Shown: positions 43,320 through 52,470, counted from the stretch's first letter. The stretch: DNA of 64,000 nucleotides from CAZPQK01 sp964588695 (GCA_964588695.1 CAZPQK010000001.1:310001-374000), one strand, 5' to 3'. The notes: generated by a model from the sequence alone, not told the origin. Numbers and translations: made by a program.

Positions 43320-45200
43320 TTAACTTGAGGATGTCGGCTGGGTCGCTTCGACAGGCACCCACCCGCGGGTTCGAAGCCACGACTCGGCTTCGGCCTGACG
43401 CTCGGTAAACACAAGCCAGTGCACCACGTCGCCTTCGCGAGCACGGGTGCGATCGTCGACCGGGAACGCCGCTCCATCCCGCTCACACGCCACCGACAGG
43501 AGCATGTTGAAGCTATCGCGATCCGACCAAAAATCTCCATCTTCGGCACGGCCGTCGCCTTCGAGACGGTAGGGCAAACTTTCAGCCATCTTGCGCCTAA
43601 GTCTTACATCCCACATGGGAATGTCGGTGACGCTTCCAAACAGAACCGTTGCCCCCGCCTCGTGGACCATTTTTGCTTCGATCTGTCCGTGACCCCGTTG
43701 AATTGCGGCGTAGTTTCTCGGCACCTTGTGTTCGTTGTGGCACATGCGAACAAACAACAGGTTGACGGCTTCGTTACTTAACAGCGCGATGGCGCCACGC
43801 CGAGAATCCAAGTGAGCGGCACGCTGCACCCGTTCTTCCAGCGCGTTCCCCATAATCACGCGAAAGCCATTTGCCTGCGCATCGCTGCATACGTCCGGGT
43901 TCGCGTCGGCCAGCACTACATCTTCTCCAGCTTTACCCAGCACGCGGGCAAGCGCCTGTGCAACGCGGCCCGCACCAAGTATCATGTAACCGGTACCCGG
44001 CGACTGCAGGCCTAGTACCTTCGCAACAGCTCCACCGCTTAAGCCCTGCACAATGACGGAGATGGCAATCACCATAAACACCAACGCGCGAAGTTCTTCG
44101 CCGCCCGCCATTTCGTACTCGCGCATGCGGTCGTAGAAAAGTGTGGCGACGGCAGCCGCCACGATCCCGCGCGGTGCCAGCCACGACAGAAACAACTTTT
44201 CTTTCCACGACAGCCCCGACCCGATAGTGCACGCCAGCACGCCGACTGGGCGCACCACTAGCATAAGCGCCAAAACCACCATGACCCCGCTCCACCCCAA
44301 CGCCGCCACCTGAGCCAACCGCACATCGGCGGCCAGCAGCACAAACAGCATTCCAATGAGCAGGACGGTGAGTTGCTCCTTAAACTCGCGCAGATCCTGC
44401 TGAGTATTGTTGCCAAAGTTGCCCACGACCAGGCCCGCGACGATCACGCTAACGATTCCGGATTCGGGCTGCAACGCGTTGCTGGCCTGAAAAATTGCCA
44501 ACGCCATTGCCAGGGTAAACACGTTAGCCAGGCCTTCGGGTATGAGGCCACGAAATCGCATCAGGAAGTTCAGTACAAAACCGCCGATAACACCAAAAAC
44601 CGCACCCAAAAGCAGCCGTGTTGGGACCGACGCGAAGCCAATGGCGACGTTCTGTCCGGTGGGACGAAGTACCACCTCCAAAACAACGACCGCGACAATG
44701 GCACCAACGGCGTCAATGAAAACGCCTTCGGCTTCCAGGATGGTTTCGACATTCCGTTTGACTTTGATTCGTCGAAGGATCGGCGTGATGACGGTAGGGC
44801 CGGTGACGATCACCAGCGTGCCGAAGAGCAGCGAGATGTGCCAGTCCCATCCCAAAATGTAGTGCGCGGCTAGCGTACCGCCGATAGTGGTAATCGCCGC
44901 GCCCAGCGAAATCAGTCGCTGGATGGTGCCGGCTTCGCGACGCAGGTGTCGCCAGCGCAGGTTCAGTCCGCCCTCAAACAGGATGACGGCGACCGCGAAC
45001 CCAACCAGCACGTGAATGGCTTCGCCCAACTCGGCCGGGTGAACAACCCCAAGCACGTCGGGCCCTAGCAACACACCTACCGCCAGCAAAATGACAATGC
45101 CGGGGATGCGCAGATGCTGCGCGAGCGACTGGGCCACGATACCCGCTGCCAACGCCAGGGCAACGGTCAGGCCGGGATTACTGGATCCGTGTTCTTGCAT
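43320..45200 (-). CDS. CPA1-type cation/proton antiporter with TrkA-N regulatory domain
   Basis: 626 residues. About twelve membrane helices (residues ~10-400) with the CPA1 signatures ILFEGGLNLRW, VTGPTVITPILRR and ILEAEGVFIDAVGAIVAV, where the last carries the ion-binding acidic residues. A Rossmann TrkA-N domain (~410-530) follows, with MILGAGRVAQALARVLG and an acidic strand end (VVLADANPD), and a short C-terminal TrkA-C-like tail. It exchanges Na+ or K+ for protons at the inner membrane; the nucleotide-binding domain probably gates it. Single gene, diverging from the HerA-like gene. Confidence 0.92.
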   Translation of the reverse strand: MQEHGSSNPGLTVALALAAGIVAQSLAQHLRIPGIVILLAVGVLLGPDVLGVVHPAELGEAIHVLVGFAVAVILFEGGLNLRWRHLRREAGTIQRLISLGAAITTIGGTLAAHYILGWDWHISLLFGTLVIVTGPTVITPILRRIKVKRNVETILEAEGVFIDAVGAIVAVVVLEVVLRPTGQNVAIGFASVPTRLLLGAVFGVIGGFVLNFLMRFRGLIPEGLANVFTLAMALAIFQASNALQPESGIVSVIVAGLVVGNFGNNTQQDLREFKEQLTVLLIGMLFVLLAADVRLAQVAALGWSGVMVVLALMLVVRPVGVLACTIGSGLSWKEKLFLSWLAPRGIVAAAVATLFYDRMREYEMAGGEELRALVFMVIAISVIVQGLSGGAVAKVLGLQSPGTGYMILGAGRVAQALARVLGKAGEDVVLADANPDVCSDAQANGFRVIMGNALEERVQRAAHLDSRRGAIALLSNEAVNLLFVRMCHNEHKVPRNYAAIQRGHGQIEAKMVHEAGATVLFGSVTDIPMWDVRLRRKMAESLPYRLEGDGRAEDGDFWSDRDSFNMLLSVACERDGAAFPVDDRTRAREGDVVHWLVFTERQAEAESWLRTRGWVPVEATQPTSSS

Positions 45201-45284
45201 AACAGTTTTGGAGGCAACGCGTTGACGCTGCTGTCCCCCATCGATACACTGGCGAAGTCATCTTGTACAGAGAAAAGGAATTCA

Positions 45285-47720
45285 GTGAAAACATACGAAA
45301 AACTAGGCTCGTTCTATCTGGGCAAAGCTTACGATCTGGCCACGCGCGAAATGGGGTCGGAGTTAACGCTTTATGACAGCAAAGATTTGCTAACGCACGC
45401 GGTTTGCGTGGGTATGACCGGCAGTGGCAAGACCGGCCTGTGTGTTAGCCTTTTGGAAGAAGCGGCGATCGACGGTGTCCCGTCGATTGTTATCGACCCA
45501 AAAGGCGACCTGACCAACCTGCTACTAACCTTCCCACAGTTGCGCCCCAAAGATTTTCGTCCGTGGATAAACGAAGACGAAGCCGCGCAAAAGAACCTTA
45601 CTCCCGACGAGTTTGCTAAGCAGACGGCCGAGCTTTGGCGCAACGGCCTGGCGAGCTGGGACGAAGACGGCGAGCGGATACAACGGCTCCGCGACGCCGC
45701 GGACTTTTCCATTTATACGCCCGGCAGTGATGCAGGCCTGCCGGTGTCAATTCTTTCGTCTTTCAACGCACCGCCGGCGGAGATTCAAGAAGACAACGAG
45801 TTGCGCCTGGACCGTATTTCCAACACCGCGACCAGCCTGTTGGGAATCTTGGGTATCGATGCCGACCCAATCCAAAGCCGCGAACACATTCTGATTTCGA
45901 CAATTCTCGATCGCGCCTGGAACGCGGGCGAAAACGTAGACCTGGGCGGTCTTATTCAACAAATTCAGTCGCCACCGTTTAGCCGGGTCGGCGTATTGGA
46001 ACTGGAAGCTTTTTATCCCCAAAAGGATCGCTTCGGTCTGGCAATGCGGCTTAACAACCTGATAGCGGCGCCGGGTTTTCAAAGTTGGTTGGAGGGCACG
46101 CCACTCGACATCGACAAAATGCTGTACACCGCGGAAGGAAAACCGCGCGTGTCGATTTTTTGCATCGCGCATTTGTCCGACGCCGAACGCATGTTCTTTG
46201 TGTCGCTCCTGCTTAACCAAACGCTGGGTTGGATGCGCACGCGCTCGGGCACAACCAGTTTGCGCGCGCTTTTGTACATGGACGAAATCTTCGGTTACAT
46301 GCCGCCGGTGTCCAACCCGCCGTCAAAGAAACCGCTGCTAACCATGCTTAAGCAAGCACGCGCGTTTGGCGTGGGCGTGGTGTTAGCCACCCAAAACCCC
46401 GTCGACCTTGACTTCAAAGGGCTGTCCAACACCGGAACCTGGCTAATCGGCCGACTGCAGACCGAGCGCGACAAGATGCGCGTACTCGACGGCCTGGAAG
46501 GCGCAGCCGTTGGCTCGGAAGGGTTCGACCGCGGCAAGATGGAACAGGTCCTTGCCGGCCTGGGTAAGCGCGTGTTCTTGATGCACAACGTGCACGAGTC
46601 TACCCCGACGGTGTTTCATACGCGATGGGCAATGAGTTATCTGCGCGGACCGATGACTCGCGATCATATTAAGAAGCTGATGAAGGGACGCAAGAAGCAA
46701 GAGGCCGCGATTGTTGCGGATGACGGAGTTGCGACTCCGGCCGATCGTGCTCCGGCCGCACCCAAGAAAGCAAAGCAGGCGACGAGCGGAGCGCCGGTGC
46801 TGGCACCTGGAGTTGAACAACGCTTTGTGGCTCCCGCTACCGATGGCGACCTACTGTATTTGCCGTCGGTCGCGGCGTTCACCGACGTAACCATGGTGCA
46901 GACGCGACGCGGACTGCAGGACAATCGACGACGAGTTATGCTGCACCCGGCCGATCGCACCGCCAGGCGAATATCGTGGAAGGATGCCGAGACCGCAGAG
47001 CTTTCGGTCGACGCCCTTCAAGACCAGCCGGGCGAAGGTGTCGCATTTGACGAGCTGTGGGCGGCGGCTGGCAAGAAGACGTCGTACACAACCTGGAAGA
47101 AATCTCTGGTGGACTATCTGTACCGCAACGAACGCTCGTACGCTTTCGAGGCCAAGAAGTACAAACTGACTTCCGACGTCGGCGAAAACGAGCGCGATTT
47201 TCGAATCCGGTTGAAAGAACGCGTCCGCGAAGAACGCGATGCCGCCAAAGAGAAACTCCGCAAGAAGTTCGCTGGCAAAGAAAAAACGCTTCGCGAGCGT
47301 CTGCGCAAGGCCGAGCAAGCGGTCGAACGCGAAAAGGATCAGGCGCGAAGCCGCAAGTTACAAACCGCAATCTCGGTGGGGGCGACCATTCTGGGCGCGG
47401 TACTTGGCCGCGGTAGGGTGTCGTCGGGAACGGTGGGCCGCGCTTCGACGGCCGCACGTGGTGCGGAACGCTCGGTAAAAGAAAGCCGCGATGTCGATCG
47501 CGCCCAGGAAAACGTCGCCGCGATCCAAAAAGACATCGATGCTCTGGTTGCAAGCCTTGAATCCGAAATCGACGCAATCGAAAGCGAACTTCACGTTGAT
47601 AACGTCGACATCACGACGGTTGAACTCAAGCCCCGCAAGACCGACATTGCGGTGGAGTGGTTTGGGTTGGTGTGGCTTCCCTATCAGCGTTCGGGACGAA
47701 ACTGGAAGCCGGGCTGGTAA
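45285..47720 (+). CDS. HerA-like ATPase (FtsK/HerA superfamily) with C-terminal coiled coil
   Basis: 811 residues from the GTG at 45285 (AAAAGGA before it); a longer frame starts at 45114 inside the divergent gene. Walker A GMTGSGKT (43-50), DPKGDL, Walker B region LRALLYMDEIFGYMP and the sensor/arginine region VGVVLATQNPVDLD with LIGRLQTERDK. The first ~510 residues are the ATPase. The middle is a mixed domain, and a long charged coiled coil (RIRLKERVREERDAAKEKL) follows, broken by a Gly/Ala segment (ISVGATILGAVLGRG), then a second coiled coil. A conserved but uncharacterised family. Its TAA overlaps the ATG of the methyltransferase (TAATG). Confidence 0.88.
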   Translation: MKTYEKLGSFYLGKAYDLATREMGSELTLYDSKDLLTHAVCVGMTGSGKTGLCVSLLEEAAIDGVPSIVIDPKGDLTNLLLTFPQLRPKDFRPWINEDEAAQKNLTPDEFAKQTAELWRNGLASWDEDGERIQRLRDAADFSIYTPGSDAGLPVSILSSFNAPPAEIQEDNELRLDRISNTATSLLGILGIDADPIQSREHILISTILDRAWNAGENVDLGGLIQQIQSPPFSRVGVLELEAFYPQKDRFGLAMRLNNLIAAPGFQSWLEGTPLDIDKMLYTAEGKPRVSIFCIAHLSDAERMFFVSLLLNQTLGWMRTRSGTTSLRALLYMDEIFGYMPPVSNPPSKKPLLTMLKQARAFGVGVVLATQNPVDLDFKGLSNTGTWLIGRLQTERDKMRVLDGLEGAAVGSEGFDRGKMEQVLAGLGKRVFLMHNVHESTPTVFHTRWAMSYLRGPMTRDHIKKLMKGRKKQEAAIVADDGVATPADRAPAAPKKAKQATSGAPVLAPGVEQRFVAPATDGDLLYLPSVAAFTDVTMVQTRRGLQDNRRRVMLHPADRTARRISWKDAETAELSVDALQDQPGEGVAFDELWAAAGKKTSYTTWKKSLVDYLYRNERSYAFEAKKYKLTSDVGENERDFRIRLKERVREERDAAKEKLRKKFAGKEKTLRERLRKAEQAVEREKDQARSRKLQTAISVGATILGAVLGRGRVSSGTVGRASTAARGAERSVKESRDVDRAQENVAAIQKDIDALVASLESEIDAIESELHVDNVDITTVELKPRKTDIAVEWFGLVWLPYQRSGRNWKPGW

Positions 47721-48313
47721 TGCCGGCTCGTACTGACTTTGACCGCGACTTTTACGAGCGCTTTTATCGCCGCAGTGGTACCGCGGTGGTCGGCGCCGAC
47801 GAGATGGATCGCCTAGGTCGTTTTGTGCTGGCCTACCTTGCGCACTTGCGCATCGGCGTAGGGCATGTGCTGGATGCAGGCTGCGGTGTGGGTCTGTGGC
47901 GAGACACTTTGCAGCGACTGGATGTCGACGCCGAGTATACCGGGTTCGAAGTCAGCGAGTACTTGTGTGAAGAGTACGGCTGGCATAATGCGTCGGTGGA
48001 CACGTTTCGTTCGCGGCGAAAGTTTGACCTGGTGATTTGCCAGGACGTATTGCAGTACGTCGACACCCGAACCGTCGAAGCCGGAATTGCCAACCTCGCG
48101 GGTATGTGTCGCGGCGCGTTTTATCTGGATGTTCCCACCAAGGAAGATTTCGCGTCGGGTGCGTTGGACTTGCGTCGCACCGACCGCGACATCAACCTGC
48201 GTGGAGCGCGCTGGTACCGCCGACGCATGATGCCGCATTTTATCTCCGTCGGTGGCGGCCTGTTCCTGCCGCGCGACACCGACGCGCCGCTGCTAGCACT
48301 AGAGCGCGGCTAA
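47720..48313 (+). CDS. SAM-dependent class I methyltransferase
   Basis: 197 residues from the ATG at 47720, which shares a base with the preceding stop. Motif I VLDAGCGVGLW, acidic motif II in YTGFEVSEYL, and a motif IV region FDLVICQDVLQYVD of the UbiE/type-11 kind. A conserved C-terminal part (RGARWYRRRMMPHFISVGGG) may bind the substrate. Substrate unknown; it could be a small molecule or protein. Coupled translation links it to the HerA-like ATPase. Confidence 0.9.
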   Translation: MPARTDFDRDFYERFYRRSGTAVVGADEMDRLGRFVLAYLAHLRIGVGHVLDAGCGVGLWRDTLQRLDVDAEYTGFEVSEYLCEEYGWHNASVDTFRSRRKFDLVICQDVLQYVDTRTVEAGIANLAGMCRGAFYLDVPTKEDFASGALDLRRTDRDINLRGARWYRRRMMPHFISVGGGLFLPRDTDAPLLALERG

Positions 48314-48325
48314 CCGCCCTGCACC

Positions 48326-48364
48326 TCAAAGAAAACGGTGCCCCGGAGAAGTCTCCGAGGCACC
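48326..48364 (-). terminator. Terminator of the repeat-lipoprotein gene
   Basis: On the minus strand GGTGCC-T-CGGAGA pairs with TCTCCG-G-GGCACC (one internal mismatch, two-base loop region), followed by GTTTTCTTTG. It lies 28 bases after the lipoprotein stop and can also stop the converging methyltransferase transcript. Confidence 0.8.
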
Positions 48365-48391
48365 GCATCGATCACCTGATTGCTAGTCTGC

Positions 48392-49546
48392 TTACGGCTG
48401 GATGCCGAGCGACTTCAGCGTAGCCATGGTGAGTTCACCGCTGGCCAGGTTGTTCTTTTTCTGGTAGGCGATAACCGCGGCTTGGGTTTTGGTGCCGTAG
48501 ATACCGTCGATCGGACCCGGGTTGAAACCTTTCGAATCCAGGGCGCGCTGCAGCTTCAGCACAACACCCGAACCCATGTTGGTTTCGCACAGGATCTGAC
48601 GCCACTCCATTTTGCCTTCCGATACCTTTTCACGAACCGTGACCGTCTCGTACTGAGCTTCGATCGGAGTCGTCTTGGTGGACGGCGGAGTTACCATCTT
48701 GCGAATCTTCACGGTTTCGTACTCAGCGGGAATCTCAACTGTGCGGGTCTGGGCTTCTTCAACCACGACACGCTTTTTAACCGTCTTGTACTCAGCCGGG
48801 ATTTCGATTTCTTTGGTGGTTTCGGGCTTCACCTGGACGCGCTTCTTGACGTCTTTGTAGGTAGCCGGAACTTCAACCAGACACACGATCTCGCCAGTCG
48901 AGTTGTCGACTTTTTCGATCGGACCGCGACCCTTCTTCCACACCGTGTGTGCGGGCTTAACCAGGACGCGCTCGGTTTCCCACTTGTACTCGGCCGCAAC
49001 CGGAACAAGCTTCTTGGAAGCTTCCTTGACCAGCACTTTTTCGGTTACCCAGTCGTACTTGGCCGGAACGATTTCCAACCGCTCGCTGGCTTCCTTAACG
49101 AGAACCTTCTCGGTGACCCATTCGTACTTGGCCGGAATCACTTCGACGTGTTCGCCAGCTTCACGCGCCAGCACCTGCTCGTTGCGGGTGTTGTAGGTCG
49201 CCGGAACCCAAACCTTGGCGTAACATTCGCCAACTTTTGCGTTCGGAAAGAGGTCGTCGCCTGCCGCTTTGCTACCGGTTGCCACGGTAGTACCGGAGCC
49301 CTTGGCAGCGTCGCGAAGCGCTTGCTCTTTGTTTTTGAGTTCTTTTTCGGTATCGCTAAGTTCCGACTTCGTGCTGCGAAGATCGTTCTCCAGCGAAGCA
49401 ATCTGCTTGCTCTGCTTTTCCAGTTTCTTTTCGAGATCGGTCATGTCGCCGGCCATGTTGGTGGTCTTCGAGCCACTGCAACCAAACAGAGCAGCGGTCA
49501 ATGCAACCAACGCGACCAAAGCGAGACCCGTACGTATACGCATCAT
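48392..49546 (-). CDS. Lipoprotein with ~8 tandem VPA-x-Y repeats and C-terminal peptidoglycan-binding domain
   Basis: 384 residues starting ATGATG after GGAGG. Lipobox ALFGC (Cys23), a coiled coil (~35-85: MTDLEKKLEKQSKQIASLEN), then repeats of ~22 residues (VIPAKYEWVTEKVLVKEAS, IVPAKYDWVTEKVLVKEAS, EIPAEYKTVKKRVVVEEA and others) from ~105 to ~310. It ends with a peptidoglycan_binding_1 domain (LQRALDSKGFNPGPIDGIYG, TQAAVIAYQKK). A tether between outer membrane and wall is likely. A 391-codon frame lies opposite it on the plus strand but only this strand has a lipobox and a known domain. Confidence 0.9.
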   Translation of the reverse strand: MMRIRTGLALVALVALTAALFGCSGSKTTNMAGDMTDLEKKLEKQSKQIASLENDLRSTKSELSDTEKELKNKEQALRDAAKGSGTTVATGSKAAGDDLFPNAKVGECYAKVWVPATYNTRNEQVLAREAGEHVEVIPAKYEWVTEKVLVKEASERLEIVPAKYDWVTEKVLVKEASKKLVPVAAEYKWETERVLVKPAHTVWKKGRGPIEKVDNSTGEIVCLVEVPATYKDVKKRVQVKPETTKEIEIPAEYKTVKKRVVVEEAQTRTVEIPAEYETVKIRKMVTPPSTKTTPIEAQYETVTVREKVSEGKMEWRQILCETNMGSGVVLKLQRALDSKGFNPGPIDGIYGTKTQAAVIAYQKKNNLASGELTMATLKSLGIQP

Positions 49547-49789
49547 CAGGGTTAGCCTCCCTAAGTGGTTTTTCGATATTTAGATCGATTGAGATGGCCG
49601 CGAGGAACAAACCCATCCGGCGGCTCATATCTCCTGACTCCGGCGGACGCCCAGTGGTCACATGTATTTGCTCATAGTTGTGAGGGCGTGTCAGAAGACG
49701 GACGTATGGTATCAGGAAGGGGCGCGAAAATCAGCCTCATTCTTTACAGATTCCAGATAGCCACTTTCCGATACGAGCGCAAGTCGCTG

Positions 49790-50821
49790 TTAAATAGACA
49801 GTTGCACGTTCAGGAGAAACTGAGGCTCTAGACCGTCGTTCTCGGGAATCACGTAATTAACCTGTATTTCGGTGGCGCCGGTAGGCCACCAGTTAAGACC
49901 AAGGAGCACCTGCTTGTCGTATTCGGACAGAATGGCCTTGATGGCATCGTGTCGAATCAACAGTTGAACGTCGTCGGCGACCATGACGCCACCGGTTACC
50001 TGATAACCTTCTGGTTCAAAATCGGACGCGGCCGTCATGAGCGAGCCACTCAACCCTTGGGGTTGCTCAAAAGTCGCCAGGATCACTTCTGAACTGACCA
50101 TGACGCGGTCGTTTTGCACGCGGATATCGCCGCCAATAAGCGTTCGCTCGCCCGGCCAAACCGTTACGTTGGGCACGCCGTGGTCGTAACCGTAGCCCGC
50201 GCTGAAACCCACTTGAATCATTCCCAACTCGCCAGCACGTTGCAATTGCACACGGCCCGCGCCTAGAAAGTCGTTGTTTTCGTTGCCCGCCGTGTTAAGC
50301 CCGTTGCCGTTGTACATACCCACGGCATAACTCAAACCGGTTTCACCAAGCACACCGCGCACGGTAGCACCGAGCTGGCGACCAGGCGCAAGATATCCAA
50401 CGACGCGCGAGCGATTGATAAAGTCGATGTTGGGCGCCGCGATCAAGAACTCCGCACTAAACGGTGCTTTCTGCGCGCCGAACTCGAACACGAGTTCCTG
50501 GCGAGCCGCAAAAGCGATACGCGCATCCAACAGCGGCTGGCTGCGGTTGAAGTCTGCTTGCAGAAAGTAACTAACGCCGCCGTCAAGATCGCCGCGCGCC
50601 GACACTCGGAATGTACCAATGGAAAACCCGTTGGTCCCGGGCGCAGTGCGCTCGGTTTGAAAGTCGCCGATGAACTGCGCAACCACTCCGACGCTCAGCC
50701 ATTCGTGCTTAAGCGCGTCATTGAATGAATCCAAGAGTGGCTCGTCGTTGGCGCCAACCGGGATCGCGGTCAACGACAACAACATGACGACAACAACAAC
50801 GTGGAACAATCGGATTCGCAT
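49790..50821 (-). CDS. OprO/P-like outer-membrane porin
   Basis: 343 residues with a signal peptide ending near VGA and a start that shares one base with the cupin stop (TAATG). Beta-strand-rich; the porin-O/P-like landmark ELVFEFGAQKAPFSAEFLIA is followed by FINRSRVVGYLAPGRQLGATV, and the chain ends LNVQLSI. OprO/P-type channels carry phosphate or other anions, but this copy is shorter than the one in the Pho island and its selectivity is open. Last gene of a thioesterase-cupin-porin operon. The 243 bases upstream of the previous gene hold nothing I can name. Confidence 0.82.
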   Translation of the reverse strand: MRIRLFHVVVVVMLLSLTAIPVGANDEPLLDSFNDALKHEWLSVGVVAQFIGDFQTERTAPGTNGFSIGTFRVSARGDLDGGVSYFLQADFNRSQPLLDARIAFAARQELVFEFGAQKAPFSAEFLIAAPNIDFINRSRVVGYLAPGRQLGATVRGVLGETGLSYAVGMYNGNGLNTAGNENNDFLGAGRVQLQRAGELGMIQVGFSAGYGYDHGVPNVTVWPGERTLIGGDIRVQNDRVMVSSEVILATFEQPQGLSGSLMTAASDFEPEGYQVTGGVMVADDVQLLIRHDAIKAILSEYDKQVLLGLNWWPTGATEIQVNYVIPENDGLEPQFLLNVQLSI

Positions 50822-51144
50822 TAACGATAATCCTCTCGCGGGGGCTGAAAAACATCGTAGATGGTACAGTCGGTAATCGCTCGTCCGCTGTGCGGGACAT
50901 TCGAGGGAATAACTAAAACATCTCCCGGGCGAAGATGGTGCGACTTGCCATCAACCGTAAGTTCATACTCGCCCTGGATCATGTTAACGATTTGTTCGTT
51001 TTCATGGCGATGCTCGGAAAGCGTCGCGTCTTTCTCGATGTCGACGTACGAAATCGTTATCCGGTCGGTGTGAACCAGGCGCGAGTGGTGTCCGGGCGCA
51101 ATCTCACGCGTCGGGATGTCGGACAGGTTAAGCTTGTTGATCAT
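50821..51144 (-). CDS. Small cupin-domain protein
   Basis: 107 residues. One cupin fold with both motifs: LSEHRHENEQIVNMIQGEYEL (His, His, Glu metal ligands) and the second with PGDVLVIPSNVPHSG (His). It may bind a metal and act on a small molecule or serve as a sensor; the family is too broad to say. It overlaps the thioesterase stop by four bases (ATGA) and shares one base with the porin start, so the three are tightly coupled. Confidence 0.88.
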   Translation of the reverse strand: MINKLNLSDIPTREIAPGHHSRLVHTDRITISYVDIEKDATLSEHRHENEQIVNMIQGEYELTVDGKSHHLRPGDVLVIPSNVPHSGRAITDCTIYDVFQPPREDYR

Positions 51145-51587
51145 GGCGTCGCCTTCTTTCTTGCTTCAACCGGTCCCAGCTGAATAAACGTACACTGCGC
51201 AATAGCGACCAGTTTCCCTTCCGCGTCAAACAGGTCACACGTGGTTGGAATTAGCGTGCGGCCAAACTTGATCACAGTGGCTTTGCAGGTGCAATCGCTA
51301 AGGCAAGGTCGCAGGAACCGGATGTTCATGTCGGTGGTGGCCACCTTCACTAGTTTACCCACGGTTGCGAATACCGCCAGTGCGCCGGCGTGGTCGGCCA
51401 GGGTCATCAGATAGCCGCCCTGCATCGACTGAAACATCCCGACGTTATCGTCGCGAAACGGCAGCGTCATCTCGCAGTAGCCCTCGCGCAAATGGGTCAC
51501 TTCCATCCCAAGCTTCTGGATGGACGCCGTTACCTTGGCACGCTCGAGAAGGGCGTTCTTAAGTTCTCCGGGGACATCTATCGCCAT
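51141..51587 (-). CDS. PaaI-family hotdog-fold thioesterase
   Basis: 148 residues. Single hotdog domain with the long helix GGYLMTLADHAGALAVF carrying the expected acidic residue, followed by strands VATTDMNIRFLRP and ATVIKFGRTLIPTTCDL. The family hydrolyses acyl-CoA thioesters. No clear ribosome-binding site upstream. Start of the thioesterase-cupin-porin operon. Confidence 0.88.
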   Translation of the reverse strand: MAIDVPGELKNALLERAKVTASIQKLGMEVTHLREGYCEMTLPFRDDNVGMFQSMQGGYLMTLADHAGALAVFATVGKLVKVATTDMNIRFLRPCLSDCTCKATVIKFGRTLIPTTCDLFDAEGKLVAIAQCTFIQLGPVEARKKATP

Positions 51588-51675
51588 AATATGTTGTCCT
51601 ATAGTAAGTTACAGCTTCGCCTGCCGCTATCCACGGCGTTCACGGCGGGTTATCTGCCCAATCTGGTTCGCCATC

Positions 51676-51703
51676 TTGACAAATCGCAAGTGAACGTTAT
51701 ACT
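51676..51703 (+). promoter_or_regulatory. Sigma70-type promoter of rpsD
   Basis: Perfect -35 TTGACA (51676-51681), 16-bp spacer, -10 TATACT (51698-51703). The leader to the rpsD start is about 107 bases and contains the dyads TCGTACGTACGA and GGCGCC-GACG-GGCGCC, which could be an S4-binding autoregulatory structure. Confidence 0.8.
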
Positions 51704-51816
51704 TACCGCTACCTTGCTGGCGACCGTCGGCAAGGTCAATTCTTTTACATCGTACGTACGAGGCGCCGACGGGCGCCATTAGTTTCTATTCCGAGAGATA
51801 TTCTCAGGGAGTTGTT

Positions 51817-52416
51817 TTGAAGTTCACTGGACCCAAGGTGAAGCTATCTCGCAAGCTCGGCGTCGCTGTAACGCCCAAAGCGGGCAAGTATATGGAGCGC
51901 CGTCCTTATGGACCGGGCGAGCACGGCCAGAAGCGCCGCCGCAAGATGAGTAACTATGGCGAGCAGCTTCTGGAAAAGCAAAGACTTCGTTTTCAGTACA
52001 ACGTTAGCGAAAAGCAACTGCGCAACTACTACAAGCGCGCAAACCAGCTTCGCGGCGTTACTGGCGACAACTTGCTGAAGCTGCTGGAGTCGCGCCTGGA
52101 TGCGTTGGTGCTCCGTGCGGGTTTCGCTCGCAGCATTTTCGCTGCGCGCCAGTTTGTTGGCCACGGCCACATCAAAGTGAACGGTCGCAAGGTGGATATT
52201 CCGTCGTACCGCGTGATGCCGGGCGATGTGATCGAGGTAAAGGACAAGAGCCGCAAGCTTCCGTGCTTTAACGAGTACCGGATGAGTGTAGTGGTTCCCG
52301 ATTATCTCAAGATCGATTCGTCGGGCTTTGGTGCGACTTACGATTTCGTTCCGGAGCGTTCTGCGATTCCGGTTGTATGCGAAATCCAAAAGGTTGTGGA
52401 ATTCTACTCACGCTAA
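51817..52416 (+). CDS. rpsD: 30S ribosomal protein S4
   Basis: 199 residues. TTG start with AGGGAG upstream. N-terminal S4 domain of the zinc-free type (no Cys quartet; GPKVKLSRKLGVAV, RRPYGPGEHGQKRR), then the S4 RNA-binding fold LLKLLESRLDALVLRAGF and ARQFVGHGHIKVNGRKVDIPS. It binds 16S rRNA early in 30S assembly. Here it stands alone, with its own promoter and terminator, rather than in the usual rpsM-rpsK-rpsD-rpoA operon. A second copy elsewhere in the genome cannot be excluded. Confidence 0.97.
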   Translation: MKFTGPKVKLSRKLGVAVTPKAGKYMERRPYGPGEHGQKRRRKMSNYGEQLLEKQRLRFQYNVSEKQLRNYYKRANQLRGVTGDNLLKLLESRLDALVLRAGFARSIFAARQFVGHGHIKVNGRKVDIPSYRVMPGDVIEVKDKSRKLPCFNEYRMSVVVPDYLKIDSSGFGATYDFVPERSAIPVVCEIQKVVEFYSR

Positions 52417-52439
52417 GCGCATAGACGATACTTACGAAG

Positions 52440-52470
52440 AAGGCCGGTCAATGCGACCGGCCTTTTTTTT
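52440..52470 (+). terminator. Rho-independent terminator of rpsD
   Basis: Perfect 10-bp stem AAGGCCGGTC / GACCGGCCTT with a 5-base loop, followed by eight T in total. It lies 24 bases after the rpsD stop and faces the converging kinase gene. Confidence 0.95.

Noticed and set aside
48380..49555. 391-codon plus-strand frame covering the whole repeat lipoprotein gene
   Set aside because: Its repeats are the reverse reading of the lipoprotein repeats; only the minus strand has a lipobox, a ribosome-binding site, a terminator and a peptidoglycan-binding domain.
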